64,000 nt of DNA from NCBI GenBank assembly GCA_023053685.1, contig JALIGW010000026.1, forward strand, positions 1,481,384-1,545,383. The letters run 5' to 3'. The notes beneath the pieces were generated by a model, which did not search any database, was not told the DNA's origin, and was given only the letters and a program-made list of their open reading frames with translations. Position 1 is the first letter of the stretch. Each line of letters starts with the position of its first letter. Origin of the DNA: Diadophis punctatus similis. Its lineage: Eukaryota > Chordata > Lepidosauria > Squamata > Dipsadidae. Shown here piece after piece: positions 19,001-29,240 of this stretch. A program made the translations under genes and the position numbers.

Positions 19001-21337
19001 GGCGGTATGTAAATCTCACTAATAAATAAATAAATAAATAAAACCCTCTCACCAACAAGAGCAGTGCTACCTTTCTACCAGTGGTGAATTTTTACTACTG
19101 GTTCTGTGGGCGTGGCTTGGTGGGCGTGGCAGGGGAAGGATACTGCAAAATCCCCATTCCCTCCCCACTCCTGGGGGAAGGATATTGCAAAATCTCCATT
19201 CCTATCCCACTCTGGGGCCAGCCAGAGGTGCTATTTGCCGGTTCTCCGAACTACTCAAAATTTCCGCTACCGGTTCTCCAGAACCTGTTAGAACCTGCTG
19301 GATTTCACCCCCTGCTTTCTACCACTGATGATGTTACCTAGTTTGGTAATGAAATGTCTTTCAGCTCGCAAAAGGCGATCAAATGACCCTGCAACCGTCT
19401 TAAATACGAGTCCGACTTCTGATCACATAACCTGGGGATGCCGGCAAAGTTTGTGTGACAAATGGTCCAAAGTCCCTTTTTCCAGGGCCTTCGAATGAGT
19501 GAACTGTTGTAAGTCGAGGACTACCTGTCACTGAGGAAAACAATGGGCTTCCCTGCAGTGTCCTCCGGATCCACTTACCTTGTAGTGACTGATGTTCTGC
19601 AGATGTGGGAAGTGCAGAGTGGACACGAACTGGTGCACGTATTTGCTCTTGAGCCCTTCGTCGTAGAGGCTTTCCGCCACAATCTTGCTGACGAAGTTTT
19701 TGCCCGTCCCCGTCCACCCGTGCAAGGAGAGAGCCAGGGGTTTCTTCGGATTCGGGTTCGTCAGAAACCCTGTCACGGCTTTCACAATCACCTCTGACAC
19801 CAGGTGTTGTCCGAAGACTTTTTTCCCCAGATTGTCTTTAAGATCTGCAGCGGGGGGGGGGGGGGGGGGGGGAGGAATGATGGGAGAAGCCAGAAATTTT
19901 TTAAAAAAGATTATCGAGAACATTTGAACTTGGGAGTCTGCCAGTCTTCTGCAGAAACAGAGGAATGTTTTGCCTACTTTCCGAGGGGAGATCAACAGAA
20001 CTCATTAAAAAAAAATTTAAAGGCACTAAAAAAAGAAAAAAAAGTTGTGGGAGAGTGCGGTGAATTTCCCAAGCAATACACACAGTCCTTGACTTACAAC
20101 TGATTCTTTAGTGACCGTTCAAAGTTATAACAGCACTGAGAAAAAAATGACTTACGGCGGGTTTTTCACATCAGGGGTGAAATCCAGCAGGTTCTGACAG
20201 GTTCTGGAGAACCGGTAGCGGAAATTTTGAGTAGTTTGGAGAACCGGCAAATAGCACCTCTGGCTGGCCCCAGAGTGGGGTGGGAATGGAGATTTTGCAG
20301 TATCCTTCCCCTGCCACGCCCACCAAGCCATGCCCACATCACGCCCACAGAATCAGTAGTAAAAAAATTAGGATTTCACCACTGTTCCACAAATTACGAC
20401 CGTTGCAGCATCCCCATGGTCACGTGATCAAAATTCAGAGGCTTGGCCGCCGACTCGTATTTATGATCAATCAATTAGAATAGAGCTGGAAGGGACCTTG
20501 GAGGTCTTCTAGTCCAGCCCCCTGCTCAAGCAGGGGAACCTATACCATTTTAGATAAGTGACTGTCTAGAGTCCATCACTGGAGGTTTTGAAGAAGAGTC
20601 TAGACTCTGACTCTTCTTAAAAACCTCCAGTGATGGAGCACCCACAACTTCTGGTGGCAAGCTGTTCCACTGGCTAATTGACCTCACTGTTAGGAAGTTT
20701 CTCCGTAATTCCAGGTTGCTTCTCTCCTTGATTAGTTCCCATCTATTGTTCCTTGTCTTGCCTTCTGATGCTTTGGAAAATTAGTTGACCCCTTCTTCTT
20801 TGTAGTGGCCTCATGTGAGCACCATTTGGGGGGGGGGTCAATTTTGGAAATGTGGGGATCAATTGGTTGCAGTGATCCCCCTTTTGCGACCTTCTGACCA
20901 GCAGAGTCAATAGAGGAGCAGGATTCGCTTAACAAATGTGGCAAGGTCGTAAAACGCAGTAAAATTCAAGTCTCGCTTGGCAACATGTTGGGCTGAGTGG
21001 TGGTCGTAAGTCGAGGACGGCCTGGTCAATCGCCGCCCCGCCCACCTCCCCTGACGTCAGAGCGCGCCCTCCCCCTTCCACGTCCCCAGCGGCCCCGCCC
21101 CTTCCCACAGCCCTGACGTGACCCACCTCTCCCGACCTGCGCCACCGGCCTCTCCACGCAGCATTCGGCAAAGTAGCAATAGAGCCTCGGGAGGGAGATG
21201 AGGCCGGTGAGGGCCGAGGCGGTGCCGGCCAGCGCGATGCCCACGGTGACCGGGTCCATCGCCCGCGCCGCCGGGCTCAGCTGCCACAGCACCAAGGCCA
21301 GGCCCCACATCGCCCCGGGCGCTCGGAGAGGCTTCAT
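16055..21337 (-). CDS. TOR1A: Torsin-1A, ER-lumenal AAA+ ATPase (5 coding exons)
   Basis: Minus-strand coding exons are 21337-21127, 19844-19579, 18574-18399, 17146-17019 and 16305-16055. They join in frame to 343 codons (human about 332). The N-terminus is a hydrophobic signal and membrane-hugging segment with the [11 protein letters not shown] motif. Walker A GWTGTGKN lies at residues 113-120, Walker [10 protein letters not shown] has Asp181-Glu182, and the C-terminal GCK sensor motif is at 329-331. The C-terminus reads LDFYYDV, closer to TOR1A than TOR1B. Torsins act in the ER and nuclear envelope with LAP1/LULL1 cofactors; this is family knowledge. The exon 1 donor is AGAG|GTGGGT, the only nearby GT that keeps frame into exon 2. 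The Glu-Glu pair affected in human DYT1 dystonia is Asn-Glu here (313-314). The neighbour C9orf78 lies upstream on the same strand, as in human. Confidence 0.93.
16396..16642 (+). mobile_element. Sauria-type SINE in TOR1A intron 4
   Basis: Full-length head, centre and ggcggtatataaat tail with AAAT repeats. It lies antisense to TOR1A and is followed directly by a CR1 fragment. Confidence 0.8.
16643..16945 (+). mobile_element. CR1 LINE 3' fragment
   Basis: Carries the degraded C-terminal reverse-transcriptase coding end (ggggctgccacaaa, then gtggaaggacttgtctcc, then tggaggttttcaaaa) and the ctctgaggtcccttccaact 3' end typical of this family. It lies in TOR1A intron 4. Confidence 0.75.
17361..17740 (+). 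mobile_element. Short terminal-inverted-repeat element (MITE-like), TOR1A intron 3
   Basis: The left end reads ggtagtccttgacttgcaac and the right end is its approximate inverse (ctgtaagtagataactacct). The inner part has the family blocks gtgagcctggcttcccc, gtcgcaaagatgatcacgtg and gcatttgatcacatgacc-like strings. No coding sequence is present. At least fifteen related copies or fragments occur in the window. Confidence 0.7.
17741..18398. other. TOR1A intron 3 remainder, no feature seen
   Basis: Mixed AT-rich sequence between the MITE-like element and exon 3. I see no exon, array or recognisable mobile element apart from short homopolymer runs. Confidence 0.5.
18786..19045 (+). mobile_element. 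Sauria-type SINE in TOR1A intron 2
   Basis: Contains gagccgaggtgatgcagcag, the ggttcaaatctcaccggctc B-box region and a ggcggtatgtaaat tail with an AAAT repeat. It is nearly the same as the copies at 13806 and 16396. Confidence 0.8.
19079..19314 (-). mobile_element. hAT-like miniature element, copy 1
   Basis: It begins CAGTGGTGAATTTTT and ends with the inverse (gctggatttcaccccctg). The body holds ggttctccagaacctgttag and gtgggcgtgg. A short internal segment is duplicated (ctgggggaaggatattgcaa). CAG-type ends with TGAAAT suggest a non-autonomous hAT relative; this is inference from end sequence only. Confidence 0.55.
19365..19533 (+). mobile_element. Partial MITE-like TIR element
   Basis: Only the right half of the family is present, ending gtcgaggactacctgtcac. 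It lies in TOR1A intron 2 about 45 bp from exon 2. Confidence 0.6.
19851..19872 (+). repeat. G-run at the TOR1A exon 2 acceptor
   Basis: A nearly unbroken run of about 22 guanines on the plus strand. On the TOR1A coding strand it is a C-run that forms the polypyrimidine tract just before the exon 2 acceptor (CTGCAG). Length polymorphism or assembly error is likely here. Confidence 0.85.
20172..20384 (+). mobile_element. hAT-like miniature element, copy 2, with target duplication
   Basis: The ends are CAGGGGTGAAATCC and GGATTTCACCACTG, an imperfect inverted repeat. The flanking octamers tttcacat and ttccacaa agree at six of eight positions, consistent with an aged 8-bp target-site duplication inside the host TIR element. 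Confidence 0.6.
20475..20815 (-). mobile_element. CR1 LINE 3' fragment
   Basis: The antisense 3' end (gagctggaagggaccttgga) is followed by the inverse of the C-terminal reverse-transcriptase end (tggtggcaagctgttccact). A short internal inverted duplication of the ctccagtgatgga segment lies at 20571-20640. Confidence 0.75.
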
Positions 21338-21470
21338 CGCCGGCAGCCGCGCTTGGGCCGCCGCCTAGTGGACCTTCGCGCCGCACTTCCGCTTCCGCCC
21401 GAGCGGGTTCCGGCCCCGCGGCCGCCATCTTTGGGCCGGGCGGGAAGGCCATTGGCTGCTGGGGAGAGAG
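21030..21470 (-). promoter_or_regulatory. TOR1A CpG island promoter
   Basis: CpG-rich stretch covering exon 1 and its upstream side. Upstream of the ATG (21337) on the minus strand are a YY1-like AAGATGGCGGC (21421-21431) and a CCAAT-type ATTGG at 21451-21455. A perfect cAMP-response palindrome TGACGTCA is at 21052-21059, in the first intron. Motifs are seen directly; use is inferred. Confidence 0.6.
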
Positions 21471-21650
21471 TGGGCGTGGCCTTCCCCTCCTTGCAGCCAG
21501 TTTGATTTCCATCTTCTGGGTCTTCTCACCACTAGCAGACCCGGGTGAGCAAGCCTTCTTCTTAACTTCACCCCTAACCTGCATGTCCACTTGAGCTCCC
21601 AAGTACTGACACGCGTTTCAGCCCTCGTGTGAATTGCAATAAATTCTCTT

Positions 21651-21790
21651 TAGAAGACCTCCAAGGTCCCTTCCAACTCTGCTATTCTTTTCTTTTCTTT
21701 TCTTTTCTTTTCTTTTCTTTTCTTTTCTTTTCTATTCTATTCTATTCTATTCTATTCTATTCTATTCTATTCTCTATTCTATTCTATTCT
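21651..21790 (+). repeat. CR1 tail with TTTTC and TTCTA microsatellite
   Basis: A CR1 3' end (agacctccaaggtccct) runs straight into TTTTC and then TTCTA pentamer repeats. This pattern of a LINE tail seeding pentanucleotide repeats recurs at 54730-54980. Confidence 0.8.
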
Positions 21791-22144
21791 AACTAAAACT
21801 TTGATTCATGTAACTTTTAGGGCCTACTGTCCTTCTGAGACCTATATAATCTTATTGGGGGTGGGGGGGGACATATTTCTCCCTGCTAGGACGTGATTTT
21901 GCTCTTGCTCTGGGTCTGATGATCCCCAAATATCTATTTATTATTCGATTTAAATAGCTGCCCATCTTCTATGTACGCTACAGGGCTCTGCATGGCTTGC
22001 AAACAAATAGACAAAGAAGAATAGAACTATATAATGAACAAAAGCAAGGAAGTTCTATGAAAACATCTAAAAAGTAATATTTAGACTGCGTTATATGACA
22101 TCAATTCAGTGCTGACTCTTAAGTTGGAAGAGTTGAAGGACCAG

Positions 22145-22272
22145 GTTATGGGTGTTCCATCGCTGGAGGCTTTTAAGAAGAGACAGGACAGCCTCTTGTA
22201 TGAAATGGTATAGGCTCTCCTGCTTGAGCGGAAGACCTCCGGGGTCCCTTCCAACCTTACAATTCTATGTTC
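22145..22272 (+). mobile_element. CR1 LINE 3' fragment
   Basis: Contains ccatcgctggaggctttta, aatggtataggctctcctgc and the aagacctccggggtccct 3' end. It lies downstream of C9orf78. Confidence 0.7.
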
Positions 22273-22573
22273 TATCTGGAGAGGACCAAGTAACTTATTT
22301 GAGATCTTTGGTGGGATTGCGAGAATTCAAATTTCCATCCTGTGTCATTGCATGCAGAAAACACAGACAGACAAATCTTTCAGCCCATCCTCTGCTTAAA
22401 ATACAAACCTTTACTACTGCACATGCAATACACATTTCGGTATGAAAAAGATGTATCAGTGACTATGATGCAGGGCAGTTTTGTGGAGAAAAACTGAAGC
22501 GAAATGGAACATCGGCAAGAAGTGAGAAATATTAGAAATACAGCCCAGACTCTGAGAACCGAACAAGCTCGCT

Positions 22574-25500
22574 TCAGTATCTCCGGTTCATCTTCTTAAA
22601 CTTTTCATAGTGATAATCGTCGGTGGCTTTCTCGTTTGGTGGGCGCTTGCGATTCGGCGGAGATTCTACAAAATTTAGAAAGAGACATCCCAAAATAAAG
22701 ATTAGCCATTTGAAAGAGCTGAAGTGGTGCAGTGGTTAAATGCTGCGACTGCAGGCTGACTGCTAGTTCAGCTGTTCAAATCTCACTAGGCTCAAGGTTG
22801 ACTCAGCCTTCCATCCTTCCGAGGTCGGTAAAATGAGGACCCAGATTGTTGGGGGCAATATGCTGAACTCTGTAAACCGCTTAGAGAGGGCTGGAAAGCA
22901 CTATGAAGCGGTATATAAGTAAAGTGCTAAAGTGCTATTACTTACTTTCCATTTCGGGTTTTTCAGTGTCTCCCACCCTCAGGGGTCGAGCCTTGGGCTC
23001 CTCTTTATTTCTTCTTACTGGAGCATTCAGCTCTTCGTGATAAACTGAAAAGAGAGATCATGATCATGCTAGCTTAGGATCAACTCTAGTATAAATTTGC
23101 AGCTTTCAAAATACAGGTGGTCCTTAACTTACAAACCACAATTGAGCCTAAAATTTCTGTCATTAAGCCAGACAGTTGTTCAGCTTATGACCTTCCTTGC
23201 CACAGCTGTTAAGGGAACCACTGCAGTTGTTCAATTAATAACAGTTGTAAAGTGAATCTGGCTTCCCCCATGGACTTTGCTCGTGAGGTCACAAGAGGGA
23301 TACATGACCCTTGGACGCTGCAACCGTCCTAAATATGAACCAGTTGCCAAGCGTCTGAATTTTGATCACGTGACAGATGCTGCAACAATCCTAAGTGTGA
23401 AAAAGGGTCATAAGTCACTTTTTTCAGTGCCGTTGTAACTTTGAACGGTCACTAAATGAATTGTTGTAAGTCAAGGATGACCTGTATGGTGTTTTCACAC
23501 CAGAAAGTAAATTCAGTTCCCAGCTTAAAGTCTGACATGCGCTTGGTCAAACCAAATGTGTTTTTCCTTGTTTTATTCTTATGTGAGCTGTCTCAAGGAA
23601 AGCCATCGCACGGGGGACAAAGGAAGCGATACAAAGACTCGTTGAAAGCCTCCTTCAAGTCCCTCAATATCGACACCACCTCCTGGGAAACCCTGGCACA
23701 AGATCGATCAATGTGGCGCATGCTGATCCACCAAGGCTGCCAAATATCTGAGGACAGAAGAACAGCCATAGCAGAAGAAAAGCGAGCACTCCGCAAAGCC
23801 AGAGCTGCAAATGCTGCGACAATGGTGCCCACACGTCTGCCCAACATGTGGCAGAACATTTCGTGCCCGTATAGGCCTTACCAGCCACCTGCGGACACAT
23901 CGTAAACAGCCCACAACCTGATAGATGTCAAGGTCCTCTTCGAACACGATGGACAAACATCATTCTTATGTGATATGCAAGTTCACCACTGTGGCGTATA
24001 AACCATTTATATTATTTTCACTATCATTATCAATAAATATATTCTATGGTTTTTCATGAGGCATGTGTTTAGGCCATCAGGTTCCATGCAACAAATTCTA
24101 ACCTCAACCTTGTTCACCATCAACCAATCCCGCTCGTCGCCATTTGATTATGTGTCAATCAGCTTTTATCCAGGAAATTAATTCCTCTTGTACTTACATC
24201 GGTTGTGTTGGACGTAGTTCACTGCCATATTGGTGGGGACGAAGGAAGTTTCGCTGTCTTTCTTCTTATTCTGCTGTTCAGCCAGCAATCTTGCCTTTGC
24301 ATCTTCGGTCGAGATGATGTTTTTTATCTTGGCCCTAAGGAGAACCACCAAAAGAAACAACATCAGGCTGAGAGGTTTTCAAAGTTCCGTTGGACTGAAG
24401 ATAGCTCTAAAGAGAACAGCTAACAACCACCATGGTGGAATGAAGAAGGAGTTGACCTGCTCTCCGATAATTTCTCTCTCTGGACTTGAGATCACCCAAA
24501 ATTTCTTTTAAAGGAGAATATTTGTAGCTCAGAGTTGAAATGAGGGGTCCTTGGTGGTGCTCTCTGAGCTTGGTTGTTTTCTTGCAGATGTGTTTCATTA
24601 CCCAAACTAGGCAACTAACACTGATGATGTTCCCTAGTTTGGTATTGAAATGTCTGCAAGAAAACAACCAAGCTCAGAGCTATTGTAGATAAATGGAGCA
24701 AATCCCACACTCACTAGCACTGGTGATGTTACCTAGTTGGGTAATATCTGCAAGAAAACAACCAAGGTCGGAGAACACTAAGGTCCCCTCATTTCAATCC
24801 CTGAGCTACAAATATTATCCTTTATTGGATTACAAACTATTAAAGTTTGTTGCAAAAATCAAAACCAGAAGCACACACAGATGACTGATTTAGCTGGATT
24901 CAATAACTTCTTTATAAACCTAGTAACAGATGAATTTACAATACCATTAGCAGAGTTCTTCTTCAATGTAGTTACAAGTAAACACAAGCAGGAGAGTTAG
25001 TTTCATTTCAGCAGAGTTCAGAGTGAAAGAGTACAGAGTGGAAAGTGCAGACTGGAGCCACACCCAGCCTTAAGCTTAAGTTCCAGTTTCGATTCTCTGC
25101 ACAGACTCAGAAGTGGTTAGCTCCCACTGGCTGACTTAGTTGCTATGCCTATTCATTGGCTGACCTTGTTACCATTGGCTCTCCCAGTTAATAAATATCT
25201 TAACAGAAAGTGTCAAACTTACTCGATTCCAAGGTCCACCTCAGGGATCCCACTCAGCATCTGATTGGACAGCATTTCTTCCGTCTTCTTAGCCGAAGAG
25301 ACACGGATGCTCTCCGGGAGCTCGTACAGACAGTCCTCTGCGTTCTTCTGCTTCACTTTCTGCTCCTCGTTTTCCATAATCCCCTTCCTCTTCTTCAGCT
25401 CAGTTTCAATGTATTTCATCCTGAACGAAAGCTGGTTGGGTGACTTTGGCCCAATCACCAGGAGATGGAGAGTTCTAGTCCCGCCTTAGACATGAAAGCC

Positions 25501-27765
25501 GGCTGGGTGACTTTGGGCCAATCACCAAGAGATGGAGAGTTTTAGCCCCGCCTTAGCCATGAAAGCCGGCTGGGTGACTTTGGGCCACTCCCTCTCTCTC
25601 AGTCCAACCCACCTCACAGGGTTGTTGTTGTGGGGAAAATAGGAGGAGAAAGGTATGTTGGATATGTTCTCCACCTTGACTTATTTGTAAAAATAATATA
25701 GACGGGATAGAAGTAAACAAACAAATAAATAAATGATGGTAAGCTACATACATGTCTGCATCTTCATCCCTCCTGTTGGTCTCGGCTGAAAACGAGGTGC
25801 CAAGATTGAGGTCTTCCTCTTCACTGATCCTACAAACGGGTGACAAAGATGACTCTAAGCACCGTCAAGGCAAAAGAGCCAGAAGCACCGGAATTAATCT
25901 TCAGTCAACCCTCAAGCCCGTCTGTTTTAATCCGTAGTAGCCCCAATTCAAAATATCTAAGGCTGTGCCTCAAGGAACATGTTACTCCTCGACTTCCGGT
26001 CACACAATTGGGGGCCGAAAGGGACCCAACCACCCACCTCTCTTTTCCTCGCTCTTTCAACTTCTTCATGTCGACCATTCCGCCTGACTTGATCTTAAAG
26101 GGATCATCCTGGCCATGTGGAGAGAATAAACAGAGTAGACACTTTTTGAAGATGCTGGAATCAAAGGGCCATAAATGCGGATTTACGCAACTGGGCTTCC
26201 TCAGTCAATAGGATTACCCATTCCTTTAAATCAGGGGTCAGCAACCCACGGCTCTGGAGCCGCACGGGGCTCTTTCATCCCTCTGCTGCGGCTCCCTGTC
26301 GCCAGTCGGCTCCACAATTGATAGGGCTTTTGGTTAGGACAGGTAAAGGTAAAAGGATGCCGCACTAGGAGGAGACTCTATGGTCGGGGAACTGGACTTC
26401 CGGTCGACTCCAGAATTAACCGCTGGGGGGGGGGTGGCCTTCCAGTTAGGACCTTTGTAGCTCTTTGAGTGTTTAAGGTTGCCGACTTTAAATCATGAGT
26501 TGTTAAACCACTATTAACGGTACACCGAAGTGTGCTGTGTTTGCACCTCACTCAACACCTTTGGGGGAGGGAGGAGGAGTGTTTACAGGCCTCTCAGCCC
26601 AACGCTTCCCACTCTGATCTTACCGCCAAAGTTGTCTCTTCTTGTAGCTTTTCTCCGACAAGCAAGGCTGCAGCACTTTTGGGGGAGGAACAGACAAGAA
26701 CGAAGAATTAGGATGATTTAAGAGAACCTTCCATTTTTATCTCAAATCTGATCAGAATGCAATCCAGTGTCAGTTTGGGTTAGAGTACTTAGTAGAGTTT
26801 GATATTCCTTTCCTTCCTTGAGAATACTTGTTTTTATGATTGGCGTTCAAGAGTTGGGGCAGGTAGTCCTCGACGTTACGACCACAGCTGGGAGCAGAAT
26901 TTTCATCGTTAGGCAAGGCGGTCTTAAGTGAGTTGTGTTTGATTTTTACCACCTTTTTATCGGCCACGGCCAACTCGTCACGGTTTCATTATTGGAACGA
27001 ATACTTCATATAATAATAATTTGATCTAATTAAAGTGAACTAAATTCATCATAATCTGAACTCGCTGTTTAATTATTTGAAATAATTTGAATTTTGAGCA
27101 TGTGTCCATAAGGATGCCTGTGACCATACCAGAATCTCAGTGTCTACGGATATAAACGGTTCACAACAAAAAAAGGAGCTCAAGTCTGTGCTTGCTACAA
27201 AGATTACCTTGACATTAAAACTCCATGGAAAAATTAGTATTACCTTACTCCATTGGGTCTCCTCCTTAAACTCTGCACCTCCTTCGCTTCTTCTAGTTTT
27301 AAACTGGAGCGGAATCATAGAACAGAAATAATAATAATTAAATACCAGGATCTGGGGAATTCTGGAAATGGGAGTCCACACATCATAAAGGTGTTGAGAT
27401 TGCTGTCGTTTTTTTTAAAGGCCTTGATCATTTTTAAAAATGATTTGCAACCGAAGCAAACTTGTATACATTTTAATCTGGTATTTTATCCTTTAAATGT
27501 TATGTCATATAGTACGTCTAATTTTAATTGGGATGCTCCTGACACGAATAAACAAATAATAGGTAACAATAATTATAAATTTTATATATAAAAAAAGAAA
27601 CAACAAAAGCAAAGTGCCTCTTTCCAACCTCGCCGCCCCCCCCCATTTCAAGCCCCCCCCCTCCTCCCCCACTGGCACGCACCGAACCTCCTCGGCCACC
27701 AGCTCATCCTCCTCTTCCTCCTCGGAGTCTGCCTTCCTCCGGCGAAAACTCTTCCCGGCCGGCAT
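22574..27765 (-). CDS. C9orf78: C9orf78, spliceosome-associated TLS1-family protein (9 coding exons)
   Basis: Minus-strand coding exons are 27765-27683, 27303-27244, 26675-26624, 26108-26038, 25829-25752, 25420-25223, 24334-24198, 23044-22946 and 22665-22574. They total 870 bp and close in frame at 289 aa, the same length as human. The protein opens with MPAGKSFRRRK and an acidic run, then has the conserved MKYIETELKKRKGI helix, the LSNQMLSGIPEVDLGI motif and the FVPTNMAVNYVQHNR motif, ending KFKKMNRRY. Family knowledge: a largely disordered nuclear protein found in spliceosomal complexes that binds the BRR2 helicase. All donors are GT and all acceptors AG; exon 5 uses the less common AT|GTATGT donor. 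It shares strand and order with TOR1A. Identification is firm; only the UTR limits are uncertain. Confidence 0.95.
22711..22945 (+). mobile_element. Sauria-type SINE in C9orf78 intron 8
   Basis: The head gagctgaagtggtgcagtgg, B-box-like ttcaaatctcactaggctc and tail gaagcggtatataagt belong to the subfamily that ends in aagtgctatt. It ends directly at the donor side of exon 8. Confidence 0.8.
23112..23488 (+). mobile_element. MITE-like TIR element, near full length
   Basis: Left end acaggtggtccttaacttac, right end gtaagtcaaggatgacctgt, a clear imperfect inverted repeat. The body holds the family blocks ttgatcacgtgac and ctggcttcccccatgg. It lies in C9orf78 intron 7. Confidence 0.75.
23560..23990 (+). 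mobile_element. LINE C-terminal fragment with zinc-knuckle-like end
   Basis: A frame at 23590-23830 encodes a basic segment typical of the C-terminus of non-LTR retrotransposon polymerases (for example KPSHGGQRKRYKDSLKASF, then DRSMWRMLIHQGCQ). In a shifted frame at about 23830-23905 a C2H2-type finger is readable (CPTCGRTF, then SHLRTHR). The frame change shows it is decayed. It has no role as a host gene. Confidence 0.6.
24525..24800. repeat. Fold-back repeat family (TTGTTTTCTTGCAGA), C9orf78 intron 6
   Basis: Segments gagcttggttgttttcttgc and gcaagaaaacaaccaagctc face each other around cctagtttggtattgaaat-type strings, so the block can fold back on itself. Related copies lie at 2810-2880, 38540-38750, 39245-39810 and 44570-44725. 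The class is not clear to me. Confidence 0.6.
24848..25205 (-). mobile_element. LTR-like block in C9orf78 intron 6
   Basis: Read on the minus strand the block starts TGTTAAGATATTTATTAACT and ends TTTTTGCAACA, the TG...CA termini expected of a long terminal repeat, and it contains repeated tgctgaaatg and ctctg-type strings plus a TATAAA. I could not find a matching target duplication with those exact ends (an aaag flank fits slightly different ends) and saw no internal coding region. A solo LTR is the best guess. Confidence 0.3.
25434..25735. repeat. 67-bp minisatellite plus SINE/LINE-like tail
   Basis: The segment ggctgggtgactttgggcca recurs with 67-bp spacing (about 25434, 25501 and 25568). 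It is followed by ccacctcacagggttgttgt, a common reptile interspersed-repeat tail, and an AAAT run. Similar phrases reappear at 48400-48480 and 49830-50060 in USP20 introns. Confidence 0.6.
26858..26980 (+). mobile_element. Partial MITE-like TIR element
   Basis: Only the left part remains, beginning gggcaggtagtcctcgacgt with the ttacgaccacagctgggagc block. It lies in C9orf78 intron 2. Confidence 0.55.
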
Positions 27766-27960
27766 AGCTGGAGACCCCCCACTCCCCGCCTCCCACCGCC
27801 TCAAATCAATTTTGCCAAAGGTGGCTGCTTGGAAAGCGCTTCCTGTTTTGCAACCTGAGGCCGCGCGTCTTGTGACGTCGACACCGCGCGCCGAAGCCGC
27901 CCGCTGTGGCTCTAGTTGCCCTTAGAAGGGATGGGCAGAGGATTCCGTCCGGCTGGGGGA
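27766..27960 (-). promoter_or_regulatory. C9orf78 promoter region
   Basis: CpG-rich sequence immediately upstream of the C9orf78 ATG (27765) on the minus strand. It contains a TGACGTC cAMP-response-type motif at 27873-27879 within several CGCG clusters. The start site should fall between about 27,790 and 27,900. Confidence 0.5.
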
Positions 27961-28332
27961 AAGGCGTCCATAGATGTAGAAAAAGAATAGATGGATGGAC
28001 AAGGGAGAGAAGACGGGTCTCCTTAATTTTTTTTTAACCTATATTTTAATTTATTTTCCTGGACTGCTAGAAGGAGCCCTAATTTGCACCGAAGGTGCAA
28101 ATTCCAAGATGACATTTTTTGCAGCGAGGCCACGGCAGCCCTGCATATGTCATTGCATCCACACAAGGGAATAAATACCCTGGTTGCTATTATTGCATGC
28201 AAAATTGTCAATGCCTTGCAAGCAAGATTATAAGGCAGGTATTCAATGCAGGCTCCATGACATATAAAAGCAGGTGAGGAGGGAGGATGGTCTGTCCAGG
28301 AAGCAACCTTGAGTGTCCTGTTTCTTAGCAAT

Positions 28333-28704
28333 ACAGGCAGGCCTCGGCATATGAAAGTTCATTTAGTGACCATTCAAAGTTACAACGGCACTGAAAAAAA
28401 AGGGACGTGTGACCGTTTTTTCAGAGTTACGACCTCTGCAGCATCAGACGCTTGGTAACTGACTCATATTTACGACCGTTGCTGTGTCCCAGGGTCACGG
28501 GATCCCCTTTTGCGACAAGCAAAGCCAGTGGGGAAGCCAGATTCACTTAACAACCGGGTTTACTAACTGATAAACTTCAGGGATTCACTTAGCAACTGAG
28601 GCAAGGAAAGTCGTAAAACGGGGCAAAACTCGCTTAAAAACTGTCTCGCTTAACCGCAGGCATTTGGGGCTCAGTTGTGGTCGTAAGTCGAGGACTACCT
28701 GTAG
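28333..28704 (+). mobile_element. MITE-like TIR element, near full length
   Basis: Left end caggcaggcctcggcatatg, right end gtaagtcgaggactacctgt. It lies between the C9orf78 and USP20 promoters. Confidence 0.7.
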
Positions 28705-28779
28705 TTTAAAGGCATGCATTAAGCTCATTCATTTCAGAGCGATCCATAGCAAAGCGTTGGATTTTCTGTCTAGAGAGGC

Positions 28780-29240
28780 TTTGGAACCTGTGGGGTTGTC
28801 AGAGGGCATCTTGCTGAGATCTAGAGTGGGAATCTGTGGGGCCTCTAGAGGGCATCTTGTCCACTATCTATAGAGGCATTAGAGCCTGTAGGGCCACCAG
28901 AGAGCATCTAGTCTACCGTTGAGAGGAGAAACGGAGTTTTTGGGACACCCAGAGGTCATCTTGCCCGTTCCCTAGACAGGAAACAGCCTGTCTGTAGGAG
29001 AATTTGGGCTCCCAGAGGTCATCTTGCCCACCGTCTAGAGAGAAAACAATGTTTGGGTCCCCCAGAGGACATCCTGCCCATTATCCAGGAAGGAAGTGGG
29101 GTCCGTGGGGCATCCAGAGGGCATCTTGCCTACTGTCTATAGAAGAACAGGAACCTTTGGGCCCCCAGAGGGCAACTTGCCTACTAACTAGATAGGAAAC
29201 AAAGTCCATGAGTCATCCTGAGGTCATCTTGCCCGACCTC
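28780..29240 (+). repeat. Degenerate 55-63-bp minisatellite abutting the USP20 promoter
   Basis: Eight or nine units share cagagggcatcttgcc, a ctactgtctatagag-like block and a variable ggaacctttggg-type block. The last unit runs into the CpG island at about 29,240. No frame or mobile-element signature was seen. Confidence 0.75.

Larger units (their letters stand above)
20081..21026 (+). mobile_element. MITE-like TIR element interrupted by two later insertions
   Basis: The family sequence is split into three parts: 20081-20171, 20385-20467 and about 20860-21026, the last ending gtaagtcgaggacggcctgg. A hAT-like miniature element (20172-20384) and a CR1 fragment (20475-20815) fill the gaps. The order of insertion can be read directly. 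It lies in TOR1A intron 1. Confidence 0.65.

Noticed and set aside
21057..21602. A 181-codon minus-strand frame over TOR1A exon 1
   Set aside because: It is a shifted frame across the CpG island; the TOR1A frame with signal peptide and correct splice phase explains the region.
23456..23905. 149-codon plus-strand frame in C9orf78 intron 7 as a host gene
   Set aside because: The sequence is of non-LTR retrotransposon C-terminal type, is frame-shifted before its zinc finger, and begins inside a TIR element.
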